A model generated the notes under the pieces. It ran no database searches and was not told where the DNA came from. It saw only the letters and a program-made list of their open reading frames with translations. A DNA stretch of 48,352 bases from a virus: positions 1 through 48,352 of the IMG/VR virus record IMGVR_UViG_3300022924_000005; one strand, written 5' to 3'. Of the stretch, positions 32,309 through 39,111 are shown one piece after another. Both the position numbers and the translations under genes were made by a program. Every line of letters starts with the position of its first letter. The stretch's first letter is position 1.

Positions 32309-32743
32309 ATGAGTAACTTCAAGGTAGGTGATATAGTTGAACTTGTGCAGAATTATGGATCATTCAAGATTGGTGACAAAGCGAAGGTTATTGGTGTAAG
32401 AGATTCTTATAGTACTACTGAGAACGGGTTACTTGAAATTGAAAATGACTCAGGTAATACTGCGGGTATATTTGGTTCGCGAGTGAAGCTTCTTAGCGGA
32501 CTGTCCAGAGGCGATGTACTTGAAGCAGACGACGCTAGGTACACAAAAGAAGTCTTACACGTACTGCCCGATGGTATCGTTGTCACACAAGATTCCGATG
32601 ACCTAGAGATTCACGCATATGCCAATGAAGCAGAATTGCTGGGTGACGGTTGGAAAAAAGAGACGACAGCCAAAGAATACACGCTTAAAGAAATTGCAGA
32701 CAAATTAAATATTGACGTAACTGATCTCCGCATTAAAGAATAA
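32309..32743 (+). CDS. SH3/KOW-like protein, paralogue of the preceding gene, 144 aa
   Basis: Opens SNFKVGDIVELVQNYGSFKI and has a second unit SGLSRGDVLEADD; ends TLKEIADKLNIDVTDLRIKE, nearly the same as the previous protein's end, so the two arose by duplication. The ATG is 1 base after the previous stop. Confidence 0.6.
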   Translation: MSNFKVGDIVELVQNYGSFKIGDKAKVIGVRDSYSTTENGLLEIENDSGNTAGIFGSRVKLLSGLSRGDVLEADDARYTKEVLHVLPDGIVVTQDSDDLEIHAYANEAELLGDGWKKETTAKEYTLKEIADKLNIDVTDLRIKE

Positions 32744-32764
32744 GTCGGGGAAGAAAGGAGAATT

Positions 32765-33004
32765 ATGAAGAAGCTAAACATAGATACTAAGAACATTTGG
32801 AATACAACAAAGGCTCTTTTCACCACAGCTATGTGGGCAGGATTCATTGTCGTATCTTTCTTTACCGCGCTAACACTTCGTGGCGATATCGATCTTACGC
32901 CAGTAGCTGATGGTATCCTCGGAAGCCTACAGGGTGGATTTGGACTAGCAGCACTGGGTATCATCGTGTACACAGGTCAAGTCAATAAGAACAACAAGAA
33001 ATAA
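32765..33004 (+). CDS. Two-helix membrane protein, 79 aa
   Basis: Transmembrane helices at about 21-40 (FTTAMWAGFIVVSFFTALTL) and 55-72 (GGFGLAALGIIVYTGQV); charged, cytoplasmic-type ends (KKLNIDTKN and NKNNKK). GAAAGGAG upstream. Holin-like topology but in the early arm, so a membrane-modifying early function is more likely. Unrecognised. Confidence 0.6.
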   Translation: MKKLNIDTKNIWNTTKALFTTAMWAGFIVVSFFTALTLRGDIDLTPVADGILGSLQGGFGLAALGIIVYTGQVNKNNKK

Positions 33005-33022
33005 GTAAAGGAATAAATAATT

Positions 33023-33547
33023 ATGAGCGAAGCAGTAGACCCTAAAATCAAACTAAGCGGATTAAAAGTAGTATTCGCTAACCTAGAAGATGAAGGATTC
33101 GGCAAGAGCATCACTATTGATGCAACTGACCAATCAGTACAGGACCAGATTTCTGAATGGGTAAAAGCAAACAAGATCGGTAAAAACAATCCCGGTGTTG
33201 CTAACTTTAAAGAATATGAAAAAGATGGAAATAAGACGCTTCAGTACGCATTCCGTATCAACGACTACACTAAATTTGCTGGTCTTAACGGACTAACAGA
33301 ACAGAACCTAGGCTACGGTGCTACGGTTTCAGTTGTTGCACAGGCATTTGCCTATGATAACAAGTTTGGTAAGGCTACATCAGCAAGTCTATCAGCTGTA
33401 CTTATCGAAAAGGCAGCACCTACATCAGCTGACGGCGATCTATCAGATCTACTTGCTGAACATGGTGAAAAACCCGGAGATACAGTATTGTTACCAGAAG
33501 ATTTTAAAGATGATGCACCTATCAACCTCGCCGATATTCCTTTTTAA
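33023..33547 (+). CDS. ssb: Single-stranded DNA-binding protein, 174 aa
   Basis: Residues 1-135 are an alpha/beta core compatible with an OB fold (IKLSGLKVVFANLEDEGFGK, then FKEYEKDGNKTLQYAFRIND). The C-terminal 35 residues are acidic and end LADIPF, the conserved tip by which bacterial SSBs recruit DNA-repair and replication proteins. The tip suggests it can dock host partners. Position between the nuclease and RusA-like genes supports a DNA-metabolism role. The OB fold is inferred; the tip is seen. Confidence 0.75.
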   Translation: MSEAVDPKIKLSGLKVVFANLEDEGFGKSITIDATDQSVQDQISEWVKANKIGKNNPGVANFKEYEKDGNKTLQYAFRINDYTKFAGLNGLTEQNLGYGATVSVVAQAFAYDNKFGKATSASLSAVLIEKAAPTSADGDLSDLLAEHGEKPGDTVLLPEDFKDDAPINLADIPF

Positions 33548-33560
33548 TTAGGAGAATAAG

Positions 33561-34034
33561 ATGCCAGAACTAGACTTAAATAAAGTACAGGAAAATATTG
33601 AATCTCTAAAGGGTAAGATATGGACAGGACAAACAGAGGCTACTGAGGCATCTGACAATTCTAATGATGAGACTCTGAGTGTTACGTTGCTTTCAATAGC
33701 GCGTAACAACTCAGCCCTCGGTCAGAATGCCGCAACAGCTAAAGCTATCGCTAGAGATATGAAACGAGTAGTGGATGATCTGAAAAAAGAGCGTGAAGTT
33801 CTTATAGCAAGACTTACATTACTGTATTCACAAGACAACCCTGTCGGTAAAAGTGAAGCAAGAGCTAAGGTAGAAGCGGCAAAAGAGTATAAACCCTTGA
33901 TTAATGATGCCTTTGAGTTGTATAATAGTACCCAGTTAATTGCAGACCAGGCAGACGATCTCACCTTTAGGACGGATACTTTCCTACGAATGGGTCAGAC
34001 ACGCGTAAGCCTGATTAAATCAGATAAACGATAG
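33561..34034 (+). CDS. Hypothetical helical protein, 157 aa
   Basis: Almost entirely helical with coiled-coil segments (MKRVVDDLKKEREVLIARLT, KVEAAKEYKPLINDAFELYN). Follows ssb by 13 bases with AGGAG, so it may work with it. No family recognised. Confidence 0.6.
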   Translation: MPELDLNKVQENIESLKGKIWTGQTEATEASDNSNDETLSVTLLSIARNNSALGQNAATAKAIARDMKRVVDDLKKEREVLIARLTLLYSQDNPVGKSEARAKVEAAKEYKPLINDAFELYNSTQLIADQADDLTFRTDTFLRMGQTRVSLIKSDKR

Positions 34035-34043
34035 GATACTTTT

Positions 34044-34196
34044 ATGGCGAATAAATCGCTGGAGCCGGACCCCACAAGGTTCATCGAAACACCCCTTAAC
34101 AAATACTACGGAGTAGAGGAAAAGGTTATTTACCCTCATATTCTATTTGTAATAGGAATACTAATAATAATCGGATTGGCACTACTACCCACATGA
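34044..34196 (+). CDS. Small membrane protein, 50 aa
   Basis: Soluble-looking N-terminal half (MANKSLEPDPTRFIETPLNK) and one C-terminal transmembrane helix (HILFVIGILIIIGLALL): a tail-anchored protein. Stop overlaps the resolvase start (ATGA). Confidence 0.55.
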   Translation: MANKSLEPDPTRFIETPLNKYYGVEEKVIYPHILFVIGILIIIGLALLPT

Positions 34197-34561
34197 ATAT
34201 ATGGATAGGCGCAAAGTTCCCTAGCCTGAATGAATATATTAATGCTGAACGGCGTAATAGATTCCTCGGGGCTAAGATGAAGAAAGAATGGACAGAGCTA
34301 GTAAGTGTCGTAGCCCAGAGGGAAGACATTCCAGACGATGGCTGGATGGACAAGGAATACCCTATAGGTATAAAGTTCATCGTACACGAACAGAACACTC
34401 GCAGGGATATAGATAACGTATCAGCAATGGTAGCCAAGACCTGTCTCGATGGATTGGTTAAAGCCGGTATATTGCCAGACGACTCACAGAAGTACATTAA
34501 TAAGATTGAGTTCGAGTTTGTTATCGACAAAGATAATCCGGGTGTAGAAATTATATTATAA
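34193..34561 (+). CDS. RusA-like Holliday junction resolvase, 122 aa
   Basis: Cleaves four-way junctions before packaging. Length is typical (RusA about 120). Motifs: N-terminal SLNEYINAERRNRF with the strand-turn-helix start, RRDIDNVSAM with D72 and D74, KTCLDGLVKAGILPDDSQKY with D96/D97; these match the three catalytic Asp of RusA. Next to SSB and nuclease genes. Confidence 0.85.
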   Translation: MNIWIGAKFPSLNEYINAERRNRFLGAKMKKEWTELVSVVAQREDIPDDGWMDKEYPIGIKFIVHEQNTRRDIDNVSAMVAKTCLDGLVKAGILPDDSQKYINKIEFEFVIDKDNPGVEIIL

Positions 34562-34574
34562 GAAAAGGAATAGC

Positions 34575-34757
34575 ATGGAATTTATAGCAGTAGCATACAC
34601 ATTGTGGGCGATATTCAGCTTCGCATTAGTGTTCTTGATCGGACCTGCCTTTATTGGTAAGGAAAGAGCGGATAAGAAATTTACAGTAGGTTGGTACATC
34701 TTTACGGTTATCGATACCGGATTAACAGCATTCTTGCTGTGTAATGCGTACCTATAA
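34575..34757 (+). CDS. Two-helix membrane protein, 60 aa
   Basis: Hydrophobic helices at 3-24 (FIAVAYTLWAIFSFALVFLI) and 40-58 (WYIFTVIDTGLTAFLLCNAY), joined by a basic loop (GKERADKKF), giving both ends outside. Function unknown. Confidence 0.6.
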   Translation: MEFIAVAYTLWAIFSFALVFLIGPAFIGKERADKKFTVGWYIFTVIDTGLTAFLLCNAYL

Positions 34758-35026
34758 TGGCAACTGATTTTGCGGGAAAAGAAATCCTACCCGGTCAGTT
34801 CGTAGTACAGGCAGCAGCCTCCGGTCATCACAAATACCTAAAGGTTGGAGTAGTCCTGGAGGTCATCTCTAATAACGAAGTAAGGGTGCAATCAGAAACT
34901 AGACCAGGAATTGTTACCTGGGTTCAAAGCCGATTGATGGTGTTACCAGACGAAAGCTTTGTTGACGAAAAGAGAGCGCTTCAGCTAAAGAAAATTTACG
35001 AAGAATGGAAATTGAAAAATGCCTAA
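34757..35026 (+). CDS. Small beta-barrel protein, 89 aa
   Basis: Residues 10-70 look like an SH3-like barrel (ILPGQFVVQAAASGHHKYLK, GVVLEVISNNEVRVQSE), followed by a charged helix. TAATG overlap with the upstream gene. It may be distantly related to the SH3/KOW-like family of this phage. Confidence 0.55.
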   Translation: MATDFAGKEILPGQFVVQAAASGHHKYLKVGVVLEVISNNEVRVQSETRPGIVTWVQSRLMVLPDESFVDEKRALQLKKIYEEWKLKNA

Positions 35027-35222
35027 GATTGAAGTAACTTATTTCAACGACATAGCCGATGAGGTTAAGAAGATAGAATCAGCTATGACTTATATCAATG
35101 GAACCAAACTAACTAAGGATGCGGTTATTATCCTAGTAAAGGCCTCTACTGGTGAGAACAAGCGCACAATTGAGAATGTACTCTATGGATTAGAGACAAT
35201 CGGAAAGTACTTGAAAAAATAA
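35019..35222 (+). CDS. Hypothetical protein, 67 aa
   Basis: Mostly helical (MPKIEVTYFNDIADEVKKIE start), basic end; overlaps the previous gene by 8 bases and couples to the next by TAATG. Unrecognised. Confidence 0.6.
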   Translation: MPKIEVTYFNDIADEVKKIESAMTYINGTKLTKDAVIILVKASTGENKRTIENVLYGLETIGKYLKK

Positions 35223-35554
35223 TGCCTAGAGTAACAATATTAGACACAGGAAACTCACTAGATGGTGAGAGCGCAGCAAAGTTATGGGTGGACAATCGTG
35301 CTGACCTATATGTAGATACAGATGGTATTCGTAAACTCATCGGTGGTGGAACTGACAAGTTGGTCCTTGCCATCCGAGATACTATTATCATCAAGGCCTT
35401 ACGATCTAAACGAAATATTATCGTAGGTGGCAACAACAATCAACTAGAGCAGATCGAACGTATCGCTGAAGTAGTTGAAGCACAGGATCTTATTGATCGA
35501 CAAAATGGTGAAGAGGATACTGTTAAGTATACCTGGAAAGTAAAGAGGTTTTAA
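35222..35554 (+). CDS. Hypothetical protein, 110 aa
   Basis: Alpha/beta protein (MPRVTILDTGNSLDGESAAK, VLAIRDTIIIKALRSKRNII). The phrase LRSKRNIIVGGNNNQLEQIE looks like a strand-loop-helix but lacks a true P-loop. Unrecognised. Confidence 0.6.
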   Translation: MPRVTILDTGNSLDGESAAKLWVDNRADLYVDTDGIRKLIGGGTDKLVLAIRDTIIIKALRSKRNIIVGGNNNQLEQIERIAEVVEAQDLIDRQNGEEDTVKYTWKVKRF

Positions 35555-35555
35555 T

Positions 35556-35795
35556 ATGGGACAAGTAAACTATAGCTCATCGGCATCATCATCTGCATCG
35601 AGTGGAATAGGATTCACTGGTTTGTTAACAATTTTATTCGTTGGACTGAAATTAACTGGTGTTATTAACTGGCCATGGATCTGGGTACTGTCGCCTATCT
35701 GGATTGGATTCTCCCTAGCAGTTGGGATCGTAATCCTTTTCCTGATCGTTGTTGGCATCGCTATACTTTGGGACAAAAATAAGTATGGACGCTAA
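35556..35795 (+). CDS. Two-helix membrane protein, 79 aa
   Basis: Ser/Ala-rich N-terminus (SSSASSSASSG) then two helices (FTGLLTILFVGLKLTGVI and WIGFSLAVGIVILFLIVVGI) and a short basic end. Function unknown. Confidence 0.6.
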   Translation: MGQVNYSSSASSSASSGIGFTGLLTILFVGLKLTGVINWPWIWVLSPIWIGFSLAVGIVILFLIVVGIAILWDKNKYGR

Positions 35796-36000
35796 GACTA
35801 GAGCCGCACGAGCAGAAGAGATGATCTATATCACTCGCAAGGAATACCAAGAACTGACTGAAATTAAGGAAATATATGACAGAGCTACTGCCAAAGAGCA
35901 CGGAACAGAACGAACTAGCGATAACGGAACCGGAACTGTTGACAGTGATGGAAGTGTTGGAAGCGATGCAACCGATAGAACTGAGAGCACACAAACTTAA
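35785..36000 (+). CDS. Hypothetical protein, 71 aa, long out-of-frame overlap
   Basis: MDAKTRAARAEEMIYITRKE start, helical for about 35 residues, then low-complexity Thr/Ser/Asp/Gly sequence (TSDNGTGTVDSDGSVGSDAT) that looks like the shadow of the neighbouring frame. The good part may continue, after a +1 shift near 35880-35895, into the 67-aa frame; alternatively the two genes truly overlap. Confidence 0.45.
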   Translation: MDAKTRAARAEEMIYITRKEYQELTEIKEIYDRATAKEHGTERTSDNGTGTVDSDGSVGSDATDRTESTQT

Positions 36001-36079
36001 GATGCTGCATGAGATCTCAGACCGAGAAGCAATAGTAAGAATGATTAATGACACCCTTGATGGGTATGGAGTAATTTAA
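35876..36079 (+). CDS. Hypothetical protein, 67 aa
   Basis: Helical, normal composition throughout (LAITEPELLTVMEVLEAMQP, HKLKMLHEISDREAIVRMIN); its TAA overlaps the ATG of the next gene (TAATG), as is usual in this unit. Overlaps the 71-aa frame by 125 bases in another frame. Unrecognised. Confidence 0.55.
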   Translation: MTELLPKSTEQNELAITEPELLTVMEVLEAMQPIELRAHKLKMLHEISDREAIVRMINDTLDGYGVI

Positions 36080-36534
36080 TGGATAGTAAAGAAAACGCTA
36101 TCAAGAACATGGCCAAACCAGAACAGCTTGATATAGAAAAAGAACTAGGTAAAATTACCGGCATGGACGAAGTAGAAGAGGGATACCAATACACCCGTAT
36201 CGACATTGTAAAGATCGCATATATGGCAATGATTATTGCACGACGTCAGATGCAAGCAATGAGTCAGGTAGTATCAGCACCACTGCCGCAGAAGCTATAC
36301 CGTACTCGTAAGAGCCACAAAAGCATGGACTTCATTGCTAAGAAAACCGGAGTTCCTCGTAAGCCTAAGTACATTGCTTTGTACGACAAGCTACTCGCAG
36401 CACAACAGAACTTCATGAAAGCGCAGGCTAACTTTGAAGGACTGGCCAAAGAACTTACTCCTAATGAACAGCTGGAGATTAGGGGACTACCAGTTCCTAC
36501 CAACGCATTAGCAGATAAACCGATTCTGGCGTAG
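36079..36534 (+). CDS. Hypothetical helical protein, 151 aa
   Basis: N-terminal acidic segment, then helices (IDIVKIAYMAMIIARRQMQA), a basic patch (KLYRTRKSHKSMDFIAKKTG) and another helical pair. The basic centre could contact nucleic acid. Unrecognised. Confidence 0.6.
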   Translation: MDSKENAIKNMAKPEQLDIEKELGKITGMDEVEEGYQYTRIDIVKIAYMAMIIARRQMQAMSQVVSAPLPQKLYRTRKSHKSMDFIAKKTGVPRKPKYIALYDKLLAAQQNFMKAQANFEGLAKELTPNEQLEIRGLPVPTNALADKPILA

Positions 36535-36578
36535 ATTAACACCTTACAGAATTGAAATTTTAAACGAAAGAAGAAAAG

Positions 36579-36947
36579 ATGAGCAACTACCCATTTGGCG
36601 CTACACAGGCGCAAACTCAACTAAGCCGTGAACCATCAATTGAAGCAGAGTATTATAAATCAATTCCAGTAGATCGAGCAGATCAAGCCGGTAGTATCAA
36701 AGGGCAAGCACCGATCTTTGCGTCAATCGCCAACAACGATGAAATGATTTCATCCATAGAATTGCAATTAGAATCATTAAAAGAACGTACAGCCCCAGTA
36801 AGCAACCGCGAACCCACCCCAGAACGAGATGATCCGTTGTATCGATCGGGTGACTCTAATGTAGCTGGAGCCATCAACTCGCAGGGGTATCGCCTATCTA
36901 GCATTAGCGATACAATCGCAAAGCTTATCCGAGAACTAGAAATTTAG
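36579..36947 (+). CDS. Hypothetical protein, 122 aa
   Basis: Polar, partly disordered, with two helices (NDEMISSIELQLESLKERTA and SSISDTIAKLIRELEI) suggesting oligomerisation. GAAAGAAGAAAAG upstream. Ends its unit; an early promoter starts 2 bases after the stop. Unrecognised. Confidence 0.6.
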   Translation: MSNYPFGATQAQTQLSREPSIEAEYYKSIPVDRADQAGSIKGQAPIFASIANNDEMISSIELQLESLKERTAPVSNREPTPERDDPLYRSGDSNVAGAINSQGYRLSSISDTIAKLIRELEI

Positions 36948-36949
36948 TA

Positions 36950-36978
36950 TTGACTTCCCGTACAATCTGTGCTACTAT
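36950..36978 (+). promoter_or_regulatory. Rightward early promoter for lysozyme and exonuclease unit
   Basis: TTGACT -35 (36950-36955), 17-base spacer ending TGTGC, TACTAT -10 (36973-36978). The predicted start of transcription is only about 5 bases before the ATG at 36990. Confidence 0.8.
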
Positions 36979-36989
36979 GGATAATAGAA

Positions 36990-37568
36990 ATGAAGATTAT
37001 TATAGCGGTAGCGGCCTTGTTGCTTTGCAGCTTAGCCCTACCAACAGAACGGGAAGAATCTACAGTAGCTGAAAAGCCTACTGCCGTTGAAGTTAAAAAA
37101 GAAGCTGAGCCAGTACCAGAAACTCCAGTAGCTATGGTATCCGAACCAGCTCCAGCACCTGTCATTGAAACGCCAGCCCCCGTTGTACTAGACAATGAGA
37201 CTATTATATGGAACTTCCTTATAGCTCAGGGATTTACTAGGGAACAGGTAGCTGGTGTGATGGGTAACTTGCAACAAGAGCATAACTTTAATACATCAGA
37301 TGAACCGGGTGGATTAGGAATAGCCCAGTGGATAGGTGCTCGTAGAAGCAACTTAGTCGCTAAAGGCAATCACCTAGACTTGAATGTTCAGTTGAACTAT
37401 CTGATGGAAGAGTTAAATGGATCTGAGTATAGAGCTAAGGCTGCTATACAAGCAAGTACGACAGTAGATCAGGCTACAATCGCCTTTCAGAATAAGTTTG
37501 AACGATGTGGCCAATGTGAGCAGGGAACGAGGATAATGTACGCCTATAAAATATTAGGACGACATTAG
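36990..37568 (+). CDS. Secreted phage-tail-lysozyme-domain protein, 192 aa
   Basis: Signal peptide MKIIIAVAALLLCSLALPTE, then a 45-residue linker rich in Pro, Glu and Val, then a phage tail lysozyme domain (about residues 65-190): TIIWNFLIAQGFTREQVAGV, MGNLQQEHNFN with the probable catalytic Glu, GGLGIAQWIGARR, and a C-terminal QNKFERCGQCEQG with two Cys. This domain usually sits in tail proteins that digest peptidoglycan; here it is free, exported and early. The start follows the promoter so closely that the mRNA is nearly leaderless; the upstream in-frame start (36969) would lie before the transcript. Confidence 0.8.
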   Translation: MKIIIAVAALLLCSLALPTEREESTVAEKPTAVEVKKEAEPVPETPVAMVSEPAPAPVIETPAPVVLDNETIIWNFLIAQGFTREQVAGVMGNLQQEHNFNTSDEPGGLGIAQWIGARRSNLVAKGNHLDLNVQLNYLMEELNGSEYRAKAAIQASTTVDQATIAFQNKFERCGQCEQGTRIMYAYKILGRH

Positions 37569-37661
37569 TACAGTGGTGCTATACGCCTTTTCACTGGGTT
37601 TTGTATAGTTAAATGATGAGAACAAACACCAGCCACTACCTTATACCCAAACCCCCTATTC

Positions 37662-37693
37662 GATAGTGCGTCTGTCCTCCTTGGCGCACTATC
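37662..37693 (+). ncRNA. Hairpin presenting an anti-Shine-Dalgarno loop
   Basis: Perfect 9-bp stem GATAGTGCG/CGCACTATC (37662-37670 with 37685-37693) with a 14-base loop containing CCTCCTT, the same as the 3' end of bacterial 16S rRNA. No U-tract, so not a terminator. Lies between the lysozyme and exonuclease genes. The stem is seen; a role in binding Shine-Dalgarno sites is a hypothesis. Confidence 0.55.
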
Positions 37694-37707
37694 ACCTTGA
37701 ATTTAAA

Positions 37708-37820
37708 ATGTTGATAATAAAACAGATGTAGTGTACTGGGATGCACGCATAGTGGTGAAGATCAGGTTCGAGTCCTGACGTCTGAAGGTAGATCGATATA
37801 CCCCACCTTATTATCAACAT
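37708..37820 (+). ncRNA. tRNA-like fold without an anticodon arm, in a 13-bp inverted repeat
   Basis: Perfect inverted repeat ATGTTGATAATAA (37708-37720) / TTATTATCAACAT (37808-37820). Inside: CAGATG/CGTCTG acceptor-like stem, a D-arm-like GTGT...GCAC with GG in the loop, and a canonical T-arm TCAGG-TTCGAGT-CCTGA (about 37762-37778). Only 14 bases separate D- and T-arm, too few for an anticodon arm, and no CCA is encoded. A GGTA/TACC mini-hairpin follows. It could be a decayed tRNA, a structural tRNA mimic, or an attP-like copy of a host tRNA 3' end. Confidence 0.5.
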
Positions 37821-37844
37821 TGTGAATTTAAGAATTAATTAAGA

Positions 37845-38624
37845 ATGGAAAATATGGAACGAGAAGTTAAAATGTTATTCGTTGACCTTGAAGTATCAAG
37901 GGACGTCGTTGAAGGATACGGCAATACTTGGGAATTTAAGGTCGTCAAGACAGTTCGACACCAAGAGTTAATGAGTTACGCATATAAATGGCAAGGTCAG
38001 AAGAAAATCCACTACGCTGATCGTCACCAGTTCGATACGTATAAAGAGTTTGTTCAGTCTCTGTGGGAAAAGTACGACGAATCTGATATTGTAGTAGCGC
38101 ATAACGCTAACCGATTTGACAACAAGATGGCTAACCGATTCTTTATCAAAGAAGGACTCACCCCACCATCACCTTATCGCAGCATCGACACCTTACAGAT
38201 TGCAAGAAGTTACTTTAAGTTCCAATCTAACAGCTTGAACAACCTAGCTGAATATCTTGGACTTGGTAGCAAAGAGAAGATTACTTATGCCGATCTTGAA
38301 GCGGACTTCATGTCAGATAACCCTAGTATGAAGACACGACGAGCAATGAAGAAGTACAATATTCAGGACATCGTTCTACTAGAAGCTATCTACATGAAGC
38401 TACGCCCTTACGTTAAGAACCACCCGAACATGGCTATTATGTCACAACGACCAAACAGCTGTACGACTTGTGGTGCTACCACCGGTATCCAGTCAAGGGG
38501 CACGACAGCAACCAACAGTGCCGTCGTTAGAATCTTCACTTGTACAACCTGTGGTCACTCAATGCGTCTACGTATCAAGGATAAAGATGATGGACAAAAG
38601 AAGTCAGTATACGTTAATATATAA
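37845..38624 (+). CDS. DnaQ-like 3'-5' exonuclease with zinc ribbon, 259 aa
   Basis: RNase H-fold exonuclease of the DEDDy type: motif I FVDLE (D14, E16), motif II AHNANRFD (D92), motif III YNIQD (Y171, D175). The C-terminal 55 residues have two CxxC knuckles (C206/C209 and C233/C236) forming a probable zinc ribbon. It could trim DNA or RNA ends or degrade host nucleic acid; no polymerase domain follows. Several ATGs are near the start (37845, 37854, 37872) with no clear Shine-Dalgarno, so the exact start is uncertain. Confidence 0.75.
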   Translation: MENMEREVKMLFVDLEVSRDVVEGYGNTWEFKVVKTVRHQELMSYAYKWQGQKKIHYADRHQFDTYKEFVQSLWEKYDESDIVVAHNANRFDNKMANRFFIKEGLTPPSPYRSIDTLQIARSYFKFQSNSLNNLAEYLGLGSKEKITYADLEADFMSDNPSMKTRRAMKKYNIQDIVLLEAIYMKLRPYVKNHPNMAIMSQRPNSCTTCGATTGIQSRGTTATNSAVVRIFTCTTCGHSMRLRIKDKDDGQKKSVYVNI

Positions 38625-38647
38625 GGTCTAAACTAAAGGAAAACTAC

Positions 38648-38866
38648 ATGATTGAACAATTTGCAGCATCAACAGAATCGCCAGAAAAGAAAAATCTGGC
38701 GAAGGAACTCTTGAATGATGAATTAACTTTAGAGCAAAAGCTAGAACTTATTGATCAAGCTATGGCCGATCGTGTAGCAGAGGCTCGTGACGAAGCAGAG
38801 AACCTTGGTATTCCTTATGTGCCAGTTGATCCATCAGACGCCTTCCAGTGTATCGGATGTCAGTAG
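38648..38866 (+). CDS. Small protein with C-terminal CxxC, 72 aa
   Basis: Acidic helical protein (LAKELLNDELTLEQKLELID, ADRVAEARDEAENLG) ending FQCIGCQ. AAAGGA upstream. Its end overlaps the start of the glutaredoxin gene, suggesting the terminal CxxC may be a partner or substrate of that glutaredoxin (inference). Confidence 0.6.
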   Translation: MIEQFAASTESPEKKNLAKELLNDELTLEQKLELIDQAMADRVAEARDEAENLGIPYVPVDPSDAFQCIGCQ

Positions 38867-39111
38867 TGAAGGTAACGGTATACGGAACAACTAACTGTGC
38901 GTTTTGCAAAACAGAGCGCCAGTGGTTGGACCGAGAAGGCGTTGACTACGAATACGTCAACCTCGATGAAGATGAACAAGCCCGTATGTTTATGCATCAA
39001 ACACTCGATATCACCACCGTACCTGTGACAATGGTGACTCGTAAACCAGAAGATGTAGAAATAGTACTAGGATTCGATAGATTAAGATTAGCAATGGTGA
39101 TTGGATTATAA
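38857..39111 (+). CDS. Glutaredoxin / NrdH-redoxin-like protein, 84 aa
   Basis: Thioredoxin-fold dithiol carrier. KVTVYGTTNCAFCKTERQWL with active site C14-A-F-C17, then DYEYVNLDED, the cis-Pro segment TTVPVTMV and a C-terminal GFDRLRL. Length and order match NrdH/glutaredoxin. No ribonucleotide reductase is present in the phage, so it would serve a host enzyme. I use ATG 38857; GTG 38866 overlapping the previous stop is also possible. Confidence 0.85.
   Translation: MSVVKVTVYGTTNCAFCKTERQWLDREGVDYEYVNLDEDEQARMFMHQTLDITTVPVTMVTRKPEDVEIVLGFDRLRLAMVIGL

Noticed and set aside
37721-37787. Functional tRNA gene
   Set aside because: T-arm, D-arm and acceptor-like pairing are present but there is no room for a 17-base anticodon arm and the outermost acceptor pair is mismatched. 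Kept only as tRNA-like RNA.
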